Source: Thermoflexales bacterium (GTDB taxonomy: Bacteria; Chloroflexota; Anaerolineae; Fen-1058). Taken from it: a DNA stretch of 14,834 nucleotides. The translations under genes were made by a program, and so were the position numbers. The notes under the pieces are model-generated. The model saw only the letters and a list, made by a program, of their open reading frames with translations, was not told where the DNA came from and searched no databases. Shown in pieces: positions 1-6,403 of the stretch. The DNA is taken from NCBI GenBank assembly GCA_030834835.1, contig JAUQXD010000591.1, positions 1 to 14,834 of the forward strand, written 5' to 3'. Each line of letters opens with the position of its first letter. Position 1 is the first letter of the stretch.

Positions 1-2
1 GG

Positions 3-1820
3 ATGTTGCTTATCGTCGGAATAGTGAGTGTCGCACTGCTCACGCTGCTCGCCATGATCAACTTCGCCTATGCTCAAGAGTCAGGGCCGCAAAGTGTCGA
101 GGCGGCGTTGGGTACGGCCTTCACCTATCAGGGGCAATTGAGGAGCGGGGAAACCGAGGTAACCGGTTCGTGTGACATGGCCTTTAGGCTGTATGATGCG
201 GCCACCTTGGGCGCGCGAGTGGGTACGCCCATCACGCAGACGGTGACGGTGAACGCGGGCCTGTTCACGACGCAGTTGGACTTTGGTGCCAGCGCTTTTA
301 ACGGGCAAGCGCGCTGGTTGGAGATCGCCGTGAAGTGGGGCAGTGACGCCGCGTTCACGACGCTGTCGCGGCAGGCGTTGACGGCCGCGCCGTATGCGCT
401 GTACGCCACGACCGCCACCGCGGCGAACACGGCCACCAGCGCGACGACGGCGCTGACGGCCACGAACTTGAGCGGCGCGCTGGCCGGCGATGTGACCGGG
501 ACGCAGAGCAACACGACGGTGACGCGCTTGCAGGGACGGAATGTGTCCAGCGGCCTACCCTCAAGTGGGACGGTGCTCAAGTACAACGGTTCGGCCTGGG
601 CGCCGGCGATCGACAACGACACCACGAGCGTGGGCGGCGACCTGTCCGGCTCGCAGACCGACGCCACGGTGACGCGTTTGCAGGGACGCAGCATATCCAA
701 CACCGCGCCGACGACCGGGCAGGTGCTCAAGTACAACGGCACGACCTGGGCGCCGGGGACCGACAACGACACTACCTATGTGGCGGGGGCCGGTCTGGGC
801 CTGCAGGGAACCACCTTCCGGGTCTCGCCGAGCTATCAGTTGCCACAGGGTTGCGCGGACACTCAGATCGCCAAATGGACGGGCAGCGCGTGGACGTGTA
901 GGGCCGACGACACTGCGTCGTATCAGAATGTGGTGATCGTGGCCAAGAGTGGTGGCGATTACACGACGATCAGTGCGGCGCTAACCAGCATCACTAATGC
1001 GAGCGCGACCAATCACTACCTGGTCAAGGTCATGCCGGGCGCGTACACCGAAAGAGTGACGATGAAGCCGTATGTGGACATCGAAGGCGCGGGGGAGCTG
1101 GCGACCACCATCACATACGGTGGCAGTACATTCCTGAACACCGGCACGGTAGTAGGGGCTAATAACGCCGAGTTGCGCTTCCTCACGGTGGTGAACACTG
1201 GCGGCAGCAGTGACGCCATCGCCATCTACAACAATTCGGCTTCACCTCGCCTGACGCATGTGACCGCACTTGCTTCCGGGGGTACTGTCATCAATCTCGG
1301 CGTGCACAACGACTCCTCTGCACCGACAATGACAGATGTGACCGCTACTGGATCAGGCGGAACAGAGAGTTGCGGTGTGTACAACGACGAATCCTCCTCG
1401 CCGATAATGACGCATGTCACCGCCAGCGGTTCAGGTGGAACGTGGAGTTCCGGCGTGCGCAACGATTCCTCCTCACCGACGATGACGAATGTGACCGCCA
1501 CTGGTTCGGGCGGAACGTACAGTTACGGCGTGCTTAACAATTCCTCCTCGTCAACGATCCAGAACAGTGTTCTTAGCGCCAGTGCGGGGACAAACAACTA
1601 TGGTATTGACAATAATGCTCCAAGCGGCTTCTACACGGTGATCGTCAATAACTCGCAAATTACGGGCAGCACCAACACCATCAGTAACGACAGCGAATTC
1701 ACAACTCGCGTTGGTGCGTCGCTATTGAGTGGTGGTGCGGTGAGCGCGGGTAGCGGCACCGTTACCTGTGCGGGCGTGTACGACGAAACCTATGCATTCT
1801 ACGCCAGCACGTGCCCATAG
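3..1820 (+). CDS. Secreted repeat protein with tail-fibre-like repeats and a right-handed beta-helix domain (5' end possibly outside window)
   Basis: The 605-residue frame opens with a hydrophobic stretch (residues 1-22) ending in AYAQ, which looks like a signal peptide. No positively charged n-region precedes it and no ribosome site is visible, because only two bases lie upstream, so the true start may be left of the window. Residues 38-135 form a compact N-terminal module (AFTYQGQL to APYALYA). An Ala/Thr-rich linker (136-155) follows, then two 50-residue repeats (162-261). Residues 318-400 contain GGDYTTISAAL and VMPGAYTERV, typical of pectinesterase/pectate-lyase-fold beta-helices. Residues 414-540 are about five 25-residue repeats resembling helix coils, and the chain ends in a Cys-containing tail (CAGVY to STCP). 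The family is known for extracellular or surface proteins. No catalytic residues could be assigned, so a binding or adhesive role is an inference. The next gene begins 12 bases downstream and may be co-transcribed. Confidence 0.8.
   Translation: MLLIVGIVSVALLTLLAMINFAYAQESGPQSVEAALGTAFTYQGQLRSGETEVTGSCDMAFRLYDAATLGARVGTPITQTVTVNAGLFTTQLDFGASAFNGQARWLEIAVKWGSDAAFTTLSRQALTAAPYALYATTATAANTATSATTALTATNLSGALAGDVTGTQSNTTVTRLQGRNVSSGLPSSGTVLKYNGSAWAPAIDNDTTSVGGDLSGSQTDATVTRLQGRSISNTAPTTGQVLKYNGTTWAPGTDNDTTYVAGAGLGLQGTTFRVSPSYQLPQGCADTQIAKWTGSAWTCRADDTASYQNVVIVAKSGGDYTTISAALTSITNASATNHYLVKVMPGAYTERVTMKPYVDIEGAGELATTITYGGSTFLNTGTVVGANNAELRFLTVVNTGGSSDAIAIYNNSASPRLTHVTALASGGTVINLGVHNDSSAPTMTDVTATGSGGTESCGVYNDESSSPIMTHVTASGSGGTWSSGVRNDSSSPTMTNVTATGSGGTYSYGVLNNSSSSTIQNSVLSASAGTNNYGIDNNAPSGFYTVIVNNSQITGSTNTISNDSEFTTRVGASLLSGGAVSAGSGTVTCAGVYDETYAFYASTCP
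486..785 (+). repeat. Two tandem 150-base in-frame repeats (50 residues each)
   Basis: Residues 162-211 and 212-261 of the first protein align without gaps. Shared blocks are GD(V/L)(T/S)G(T/S)Q, TVTRLQGR, VLKYNG and DNDTT. The DNA is also alike, so this is a relatively recent in-frame duplication. Similar modules occur in fibre-like surface proteins; that parallel is from general knowledge, not a search. Confidence 0.8.
1242..1622 (+). repeat. About five degenerate 75-base repeats encoding beta-helix coils
   Basis: Residues 414-540 repeat about every 25 residues. Each unit has the pattern SPxMTxVTAxGSGGT followed by GVxNDSS. The middle three units are the most alike in DNA as well as protein. 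The period and the Asn/Ser-rich turns fit successive coils of a right-handed beta-helix. Confidence 0.75.
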
Positions 1821-1831
1821 GGAGGTGAGCC

Positions 1832-2128
1832 ATGAAACGCTATTGGATATTGATCGCGTTGATGATCCTGGCAGCGACGGTCTCGTCAGTGTGGGCACAG
1901 ACCGAGGGACCTGCCGCCTCTAACGCCGACTATGCCATCCCCTGGTACACCGTCGATGGGGGCGGCGGTGCAGTCACGGGTGGCGCGTACACGCTCGATG
2001 GCACGATCGGCCAGGCAGACGCCGGAAGCCTGGCGGGCGGCGGCTACACCCTCAGCGGCGGTTACTGGATCGGATCAGCCGCAGTGACCATGGACTATCA
2101 CGTGTATTTGCCGCTGGTGCTCAGATAA
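1832..2128 (+). CDS. Small secreted protein with Gly-rich domain and VYLPLVLR C-terminus
   Basis: This 98-residue protein starts at an ATG preceded by a strong ribosome site, GGAGGTGAG. Residues 1-23 are a classical signal peptide (MKR, hydrophobic core, cleavage after VWAQ). Residues 37-76 are Gly-rich, with two related halves (GGAYTLDGTIGQ and GGGYTLSGGYW). The last eight residues, VYLPLVLR, resemble a C-terminal tail I associate with many secreted Chloroflexota proteins, where a sorting role is plausible but not shown here. It lies 11 bases after the large secreted protein and is probably co-expressed with it. Its gene ends 19 bases from the convergent hydrogenase operon, with no clear terminator between them. 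Function unknown. Confidence 0.8.
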   Translation: MKRYWILIALMILAATVSSVWAQTEGPAASNADYAIPWYTVDGGGGAVTGGAYTLDGTIGQADAGSLAGGGYTLSGGYWIGSAAVTMDYHVYLPLVLR

Positions 2129-2147
2129 GCGGATGGGTGGTAGCCAG

Positions 2148-2702
2148 TCAGGAACGCATCAGAATCGATGCCAGGCCATCGATTAGTTCGTCGACGGCCC
2201 GTCGCACCAGGGGCGATAGCGGGGTATCAAAGGCGTTGGCTTCCGGCTGGAGGCCGATCACGATCACATCGCAGCCCAATTCACTGACGAGATATTGAGC
2301 GATCACGTTAAGGGGCAGCGTGTGGGTGGAGGCGCTCAACCCGATCGTGTCCTGCCACTCGATCGCGCGGATCGTGCCCGGCGTCTGATCCATTTGCGCG
2401 GCGTCGATCATGATCACGAGGTCGGGATCAAAACGGCGCAGCTGGCCCGTAAACGCTTCGGGCGCTGCGCCGGCGTCGATAATGTGTAGGGGCGAAGCAT
2501 TCTGACGTTGCTCATCAGAATGCTTCGCCCCTACGATTGCTTGCAATTCGCGCGCCACGATCACGCCCGCCGCGTCATCGCCGCGCAGTTCGTTCCCGAT
2601 ACCGACAATCGCGATTCTGTAGGGGCGAGTCTCACACTCGCCCTTACGCGGGTGCTTCGCCAGTTTTGTCCGCAGCGAGTTTTGCCAGGACAGCGTCGAC
2701 AT
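2148..2702 (-). CDS. HycI-type [NiFe]-hydrogenase maturation endopeptidase
   Basis: This family cuts the C-terminal peptide off the hydrogenase large subunit after nickel insertion, in the cytoplasm. The 184-residue product has the family landmarks: GIGNELRGDD (second Asp, residue 43), VIMIDAAQM (Asp100) and STHTLPLN (His127). These match the three nickel-recognition ligands of E. coli HycI (Asp16, Asp62, His90), and PGTIR and IGLQP also match HycI. The start is uncertain: no in-frame start codon lies after the upstream ferredoxin gene's stop, so translation must begin inside that gene. ATG at 2702 or 2708, or TTG at 2729, are possible; the first gives a 59-base overlap. A palindrome encodes residues 57-73, in a variable loop before the conserved IIDAG. 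As the last gene of the operon, it fits the large subunit's intact C-terminal peptide. Confidence 0.88.
   Translation of the reverse strand: MSTLSWQNSLRTKLAKHPRKGECETRPYRIAIVGIGNELRGDDAAGVIVARELQAIVGAKHSDEQRQNASPLHIIDAGAAPEAFTGQLRRFDPDLVIMIDAAQMDQTPGTIRAIEWQDTIGLSASTHTLPLNVIAQYLVSELGCDVIVIGLQPEANAFDTPLSPLVRRAVDELIDGLASILMRS
2486..2534. repeat. 49-base perfect palindromic element inside the peptidase gene
   Basis: Two 20-base arms (2486-2505 and 2515-2534) are exact reverse complements around a 9-base loop. The outer sequence, GTAGGGGCGAAGCATTC, matches the edge of the second palindrome at 2619-2647. It is read in frame by the peptidase gene and adds about 17 residues between the helix after GDDAAG and the IIDAG strand. 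It looks like a mobile REP/MITE-like hairpin element; that is an inference. Confidence 0.85.
2619..2647. repeat. 29-base near-perfect palindrome at the ferredoxin/peptidase junction
   Basis: Arms 2619-2630 (GTAGGGGCGAGT) and 2636-2647 pair with one G-T mismatch around a 5-base loop. The outer bases GTAGGGGCGA are shared with the 49-base palindrome about 85 bases away, so both belong to one family. The TAA stop of the ferredoxin-like gene (2644-2646) lies within the element, and the peptidase frame reads through the whole of it. Confidence 0.75.
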
Positions 2703-3066
2703 CTTCATCTTTTCCGTAATACACGTCAAACGGCGCTTTGGTCAGCGCGGCCAGTTCCCAATCGGTGCTGCTCATATCCAGACACTCGAAGCGGCAGTTC
2801 TGCACGCACTGCGCGCAGTACGTGCAGCGATCCGCGTGATAGCGCATCACGAAGCGCTTGGCCTTTTTGTCGATCGTGATCAACTCGATGGCGTCCGACG
2901 GGCAGTCTTTGCTGCACAGGCAGCAGCCGCTGCACTTCTCGGGATTCCACACCAGCTTGCCGCGCAGCCGATCGGGCGCGGGCTTCTTCACGAACGGGTA
3001 TTTCTCCGTCACCGGTGCTTGCGTAAACGAGCGCAACACATCTTTCAGCATCGACCCGAATTTCAT
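2644..3066 (-). CDS. NuoI/HycF-like subunit with two [4Fe-4S] clusters
   Basis: The 140-residue protein has two ferredoxin motifs: Cys45, 48, 51, 55 (ending in CP) and Cys81, 84, 87, 91, each of the CxxCxxCxxxC type. In energy-converting hydrogenases and complex I, this peripheral subunit carries electrons between ferredoxin (or another donor) and the proximal cluster of the NuoB-like subunit. The ATG at 3066 overlaps the TGA of the NuoH-like gene in an ATGA arrangement, so translation is probably coupled. Residues 1-40 (FGSMLKDVLRSF and PAPDRLRGK) match the usual NuoI lead-in. The C-terminus ends inside a palindromic element and may have been altered by it. Confidence 0.92.
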   Translation of the reverse strand: MKFGSMLKDVLRSFTQAPVTEKYPFVKKPAPDRLRGKLVWNPEKCSGCCLCSKDCPSDAIELITIDKKAKRFVMRYHADRCTYCAQCVQNCRFECLDMSSTDWELAALTKAPFDVYYGKDEDVDAVLAKLAADKTGEAPA

Positions 3067-3986
3067 GCGAACACTCCCTTGCCCAGCACAATGACAATCA
3101 GCCATTGCGCCAGCCCCAACAGCGCGGCATACCGCCACCAGCGTACCGTCTGCTCGATGCGGAAGCGCGCGAACAACGATTGCAGGCCCGCCAGCACCAC
3201 CAGAATGATCAGCGTCTTGGCGAAGAACTCGATCGGGTTGCCGATGCCGCCCAGATACAGCGCCGCGATCAATGTAAGACCGACGACCAACTCCACCGCC
3301 TTCGCAATCTGAAACAGCGCAAAGCCGCGCCCGCTGTATTCGGTCAATGCACCGGACACGATCTCGGTCTCGGCTTCGGGCGCATCGAACGGCGGCAGTT
3401 CCAGCTTGCCCATCAGGCCGACGAGCGCGATCACAAAACCGATCGGCTGCGTGAGGATCAGCCAATGACTGGCCGCATAACCATTGATCTGGTCGATCTG
3501 CCAGCTGCCCGCCACCATCGCCGGGCCGAGCAGCGCCAGCAGAAACGGCGCTTCATACGAAAACAACTGCGTCAGCGTACGCACCGCGCCGATCAGCGAG
3601 AACTGGCTGATGGAATTGGAACCGGCCAGCGCCAGGCACATCGTTACCACGCTCAACAGGTACACGGCGGTAATCAAATCGCCCGGGTAATTGGCGGCGG
3701 GCGCCAGCCCGGCCAGCGGCACATACAGCGCCGCCGTCAGGGCCGCGGCCAGCGCGAAGATCGGCAGGCCGATGAACAGCCGTGCGTCCACGCCTGCGGG
3801 CAGGATCTCTTCTTTGGCAAACAGCTTGACCACATCGGCGAGCGGCTGAAACCAGCGCGGCCCGACGCGGTTCTGAAACTGCGCCACCAGTTTGCGATCG
3901 ACCCACAGATACATCAGGCCCATGAAGATCACACACAGCCCGGCGGGAAAGAAGAGTATCGCGATCATGGATTGAAGGACGTTCAT
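3063..3986 (-). CDS. NuoH/HycD/EchB-like membrane subunit
   Basis: The 307-residue, multi-helix protein joins the hydrophilic module to the ion-pumping arm. Family motifs are clear: WVDRKLVAQFQNRVGPRW (residues 28-45), followed by QPLADVVKLFAKEEI, and LPPFDAPEAETEIVSG (197-212), followed by LTEYSGRGFALF. These acidic and basic loops surround the quinone-like cavity in complex I and the equivalent site in membrane hydrogenases. The ATG at 3986 is chosen over the TTG two codons earlier because a GAGG lies 7-8 bases upstream. A repeat array fills the 71 bases separating it from the large-subunit gene. It overlaps the NuoI-like gene by four bases. Confidence 0.93.
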   Translation of the reverse strand: MNVLQSMIAILFFPAGLCVIFMGLMYLWVDRKLVAQFQNRVGPRWFQPLADVVKLFAKEEILPAGVDARLFIGLPIFALAAALTAALYVPLAGLAPAANYPGDLITAVYLLSVVTMCLALAGSNSISQFSLIGAVRTLTQLFSYEAPFLLALLGPAMVAGSWQIDQINGYAASHWLILTQPIGFVIALVGLMGKLELPPFDAPEAETEIVSGALTEYSGRGFALFQIAKAVELVVGLTLIAALYLGGIGNPIEFFAKTLIILVVLAGLQSLFARFRIEQTVRWWRYAALLGLAQWLIVIVLGKGVFA

Positions 3987-4005
3987 AGTCAAACCTCGCG
4001 TACCT

Positions 4006-4062
4006 TACTGCGTAATACGTACTGCGTAAGAAACGGTTACGCAGTACGTATTACGCATTACT
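4006..4062. repeat. Heptamer array with long hairpin between large-subunit and NuoH-like genes
   Basis: The top strand reads in 7-base units such as TACTGCG and TAATACG, then, after a short break, CAGTACG and TATTACG. The second half is the reverse complement of the first: 4009-4029 pairs perfectly with 4037-4057 (21 bases) around a 7-base loop. The TAA stop of the large-subunit gene (4058-4060) lies in the last unit. No T-run follows, so this is not a typical terminator. Confidence 0.85.
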
Positions 4063-5752
4063 TTTGGTAAAACTCAATCCCGTATTGCCGCAGCTGCTCC
4101 CACGTCATCATCGATTGATCGTTAACCACGATCATGCGATCGTTGCACGAGAAGCACGGATCGATGCCGGACAGCAGCATCGGCATGTCGGCCAGTTGAT
4201 GCCCGACCGCGACGTGCAGCACCGATGAGAAGTTGCACAGGCTGGGCGTGCGCACTTTGACACGCGCCGGATTTTCGCCGCCCGCGCTCTGGATGAAATA
4301 GAGCAGCTCGCCGCGCGGCGCTTCGACCCGGCTGATGGTCTCACCGGCCGGAATCTTGCGCGGCATGCGCGCCGTCAACTCGCCGGTCGGCAGATTGTCC
4401 AGAATATTGCGAATGGCCTTGTATGTCTCAAAGAGTTCGTTCAGGCGCACGACGAACTTGGCTTCCAGATCGCCCGCCGTGGCAGTGACGGCGCTGACGG
4501 GGAAGGTGCGATACGCGCCGTAAGGCGCTTCCACGCGCACATCGCGCACCAGCCCGGAAGCGCGCGCCATCGGCCCGATGACGCCATACTCGATGGCCTG
4601 ATCTTTCGTCAACGTGCCCACGCCGCGCGTGCGGCGCAGGAAGGTTCGATCGGTGGTGCAGACTTCCAGGTAGTGTTTCGTACGCTCTTCCAGAAAATCG
4701 ACGCCGCGCTTGATCGTCTCGGCGATCTCCGGCGTCATGTCGAACTTCACGCCGCCCAGCACATTCACCGAATAATTCACGCGATTGCCGGTGAAGGTCT
4801 CCAGCATGTCCATCACCGTTTCGCGGTCACGCCACGAGTACATGAACAGCGTGTCGAAGCCTGCTTCGTGCGCGGCCACGCCCAGCCACAACAGGTGGCT
4901 GTGAATGCGCTCCAGGCCGGCCGCCAGTTCACGAATCGCCTGCGCGCGCGGCGGCGCTTCCACTTTGGCCAGCTGCTCCACGCCCTGCGCATAAGCCATG
5001 GCGTGCGAGTGCGAGCAGATGCCGCAGATGCGCTCCAGCAGATACAAATTCTGCACCCAGTTGCGCTCTTCCGTGGCGCGCTCGATGCCGCGATGCACGT
5101 AACCCAGCCGGATCGACGCACCCGTTACGGTCTCGCCATCGACCGAGAACTGAAAGAAGCCCGGCTCCTTCAGCGCGGGGTGCTGCGGCCCGATCGGGAC
5201 GATGAACTTGCCGTCGCGCCAGCCCGCTTCCGGTTCCTCGGCCATCGATTCCAGTTTCACCGCTTTTTGATCGAAGTCCTTGCGCAGCGGAAACACGTCG
5301 CTGGGCCAATCGTCCGGCAGCAACAACCGATTGGCATCCGGCGTCCCGTCGATGTGAATGCCAAACATCTCGCTCAGTTCGCGCTCGAACAGATCGGCGC
5401 TGGGGGTCACGCCGCAGATCGTCGGCAGCACGGCGTTCTCGCGCGGGGTCGAAGTTCGCAGCGTGACGACGGCCGCGCCCTCGCAGAAGTGATACAGCGC
5501 CTCGAGCGACGTATCGGTGGGCGTGCCCGCTCCAGCGGGCACGCCCGCTTTCGCCGAGATGTTCAGATGATCGAGGCCGGTGATGGCCGCCAGATAACCC
5601 CAGCGTGAATCGCGCATGGCTTTCGTCGCGGCGACCAGATCGCTCGCCTCGATCGTCACGTCCAGCCGGTTGGCCTCTGGCTTGTTGGTCGCTTTCGCAA
5701 ACGGTGCGAGTAGGGTCGTTGCGTGATCCAGCAGAGTTTCAGTAGTTGTCAT
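4058..5752 (-). CDS. Group 4 [NiFe]-hydrogenase large subunit, NuoC-NuoD/HycE-type fusion
   Basis: The 564-residue protein is the catalytic subunit. Residues 1-160 are a NuoC-like (30 kDa) domain with ERELSEMFGIHIDG and FPLRKDF. Residues 183-564 are the NuoD/hydrogenase domain (IGPQHPALKEPG). Unlike complex I, both Ni-Fe binding motifs are intact: RICGICSHSH (Cys243, Cys246) and DPCFSCNDR (Cys533, Cys536). A 25-residue tail follows Arg539, where HycE-type subunits are cleaved by their peptidase, and such a peptidase is encoded at the end of the operon. E. coli HycE and NuoCD are also fusions. The ATG at 5752 has GAGG about 10 bases upstream. A 28-base palindrome encodes residues 69-78 in a loop of the NuoC-like part. 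The hydrogenase subgroup (4a-4g) cannot be decided by eye. Confidence 0.95.
   Translation of the reverse strand: MTTTETLLDHATTLLAPFAKATNKPEANRLDVTIEASDLVAATKAMRDSRWGYLAAITGLDHLNISAKAGVPAGAGTPTDTSLEALYHFCEGAAVVTLRTSTPRENAVLPTICGVTPSADLFERELSEMFGIHIDGTPDANRLLLPDDWPSDVFPLRKDFDQKAVKLESMAEEPEAGWRDGKFIVPIGPQHPALKEPGFFQFSVDGETVTGASIRLGYVHRGIERATEERNWVQNLYLLERICGICSHSHAMAYAQGVEQLAKVEAPPRAQAIRELAAGLERIHSHLLWLGVAAHEAGFDTLFMYSWRDRETVMDMLETFTGNRVNYSVNVLGGVKFDMTPEIAETIKRGVDFLEERTKHYLEVCTTDRTFLRRTRGVGTLTKDQAIEYGVIGPMARASGLVRDVRVEAPYGAYRTFPVSAVTATAGDLEAKFVVRLNELFETYKAIRNILDNLPTGELTARMPRKIPAGETISRVEAPRGELLYFIQSAGGENPARVKVRTPSLCNFSSVLHVAVGHQLADMPMLLSGIDPCFSCNDRMIVVNDQSMMTWEQLRQYGIEFYQK
5519..5546. repeat. 28-base perfect palindrome inside the large-subunit gene
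   Basis: Arms 5519-5531 (GGGCGTGCCCGCT) and 5534-5546 are exact reverse complements with a 2-base centre. The palindrome is read in frame as AGVPAGAGTP (residues 69-78), a Gly/Ala/Pro-rich insert between ITGLDHLN and LEALYHF of the NuoC-like domain. A related GC-rich inverted repeat occurs at 12199-12240. Confidence 0.75.
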
Positions 5753-5779
5753 GCGTTTATGCCCTCAGCACTGCAATTA

Positions 5780-5847
5780 TTCACCGCGAAGACGCTAAGG
5801 TCGCAAAGTATCAAAGACTTAGTGCCCTTCGTGTGCTTCGTGATTCA
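5780..5847. repeat. 8-9-base repeat array with dyad symmetry between small- and large-subunit genes
   Basis: On the minus strand the sequence runs as CACGAAGCA and CACGAAGGG, then CACTAAGTC. It then turns into TTTGCGACC, TTAGCGTC and TTCGCGGTG, which are reverse complements of the first half's theme. The TGA stop of the small-subunit gene (5845-5847) lies at its first edge. The ACGAAG/CTTCG composition resembles widespread intergenic repeats of Chloroflexota and some other phyla; that resemblance is from memory, not a search. Confidence 0.75.
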
Positions 5848-6309
5848 ATCTTTTTTCTGCAAACTCCCCAGCAGCTTCACCACGCCATCAATAATCGCCT
5901 CCGGGCGCGGCGGGCAGCCGGGGATATAAGCGTTCACCGGGATCACTTCGTCGATGTGGCCGACCACGCCATAGCAGCCCTGGAACGCGCCGCCCGAGGC
6001 CGCGCACGATCCGACTGCCACCACGAATTTGGGTTCCGGCATCTGCTCATAGATGCGCTTTAGTCGTTCGCGCGATTGCAGCGTCACCGGCCCGGTGCAG
6101 ATCAACACATCGGCGTGGCGGGGGCTGCCCTGCAACTTGATGCCGAAGCGTTCGATGTCGTAGCGCGGCGTCAGCGTCGCCAGAATTTCAATATCGCAGC
6201 CGTTGCACGAGCCGCTGTTGTAGTGAATGGCCCACGGCGAATTAACGCGTGCCCAGGTCTTGATGGATTCCAGCACGTGTTCCCAGGTTTCGGTAAGGGT
6301 GAAAGTCAT
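5845..6309 (-). CDS. [NiFe]-hydrogenase small subunit, NuoB/HycG/EchC-like
   Basis: The 154-residue protein binds the proximal [4Fe-4S] cluster that passes electrons to the Ni-Fe site. The four ligands are visible: Cys35 and Cys38 in GSCNGCDIEI, Cys102 in VGSCAASGG and Cys132 in IPGCPPRPEAI. The CNGCDIE form is typical of group 4 hydrogenases, whereas NuoB of complex I has adjacent cysteines. The short length (no middle or distal clusters, no Tat signal) also fits group 4. The ATG at 6309 has GGAG about 9 bases upstream; the longer frame to 6354 would read through repeat DNA and is rejected. Repeat arrays flank it on both sides. Confidence 0.95.
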   Translation of the reverse strand: MTFTLTETWEHVLESIKTWARVNSPWAIHYNSGSCNGCDIEILATLTPRYDIERFGIKLQGSPRHADVLICTGPVTLQSRERLKRIYEQMPEPKFVVAVGSCAASGGAFQGCYGVVGHIDEVIPVNAYIPGCPPRPEAIIDGVVKLLGSLQKKD

Positions 6310-6326
6310 AAGTGTTTGCTCCAGAT

Positions 6327-6403
6327 GATGCAGGACGCATGATGCAGGATGCAAGCCTCGCCTCGTGTATCATGCATCATGCATCTTGCCTCGTGCATCA
6401 GCC
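6327..6403. repeat. Eleven-unit heptamer array between NuoA-like and small-subunit genes
   Basis: The top strand divides without gaps into eleven 7-base units. The left part uses GATGCAG and GACGCAT, the middle GCCTCGC, and the right ATCATGC (twice) and ATCTTGC. The two sides are approximate reverse complements, giving an imperfect hairpin. The last unit (6397-6403) contains the TGA stop of the NuoA-like gene (6398-6400). The GCATCxT/GCCTCxT theme recurs at 12893-12948. Confidence 0.85.

Noticed and set aside
2129..2147. Bidirectional terminator between convergent genes
   Set aside because: Only 19 bases, with no stem or T-run.
2486..2647. Frameshift or pseudogene in the maturation peptidase
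   Set aside because: Despite two palindromes the frame is open throughout and all three metal-recognition residues are present.
4009..4057. Hairpin between large-subunit and NuoH-like genes as a rho-independent terminator
   Set aside because: No T-run follows the stem on the transcribed strand, and the next operon genes need read-through.
3105..4070. Long plus-strand frame (321 residues) opposite the NuoH-like gene
   Set aside because: It is rich in Arg, Gln and His, has no family motif and is fully antisense to a clear NuoH-like gene; a high-GC shadow.
4673..5608. Long plus-strand frame (311 residues) opposite the hydrogenase large subunit
   Set aside because: Same Arg/His/Gln-rich composition, no motif, antisense to the well-supported large subunit.
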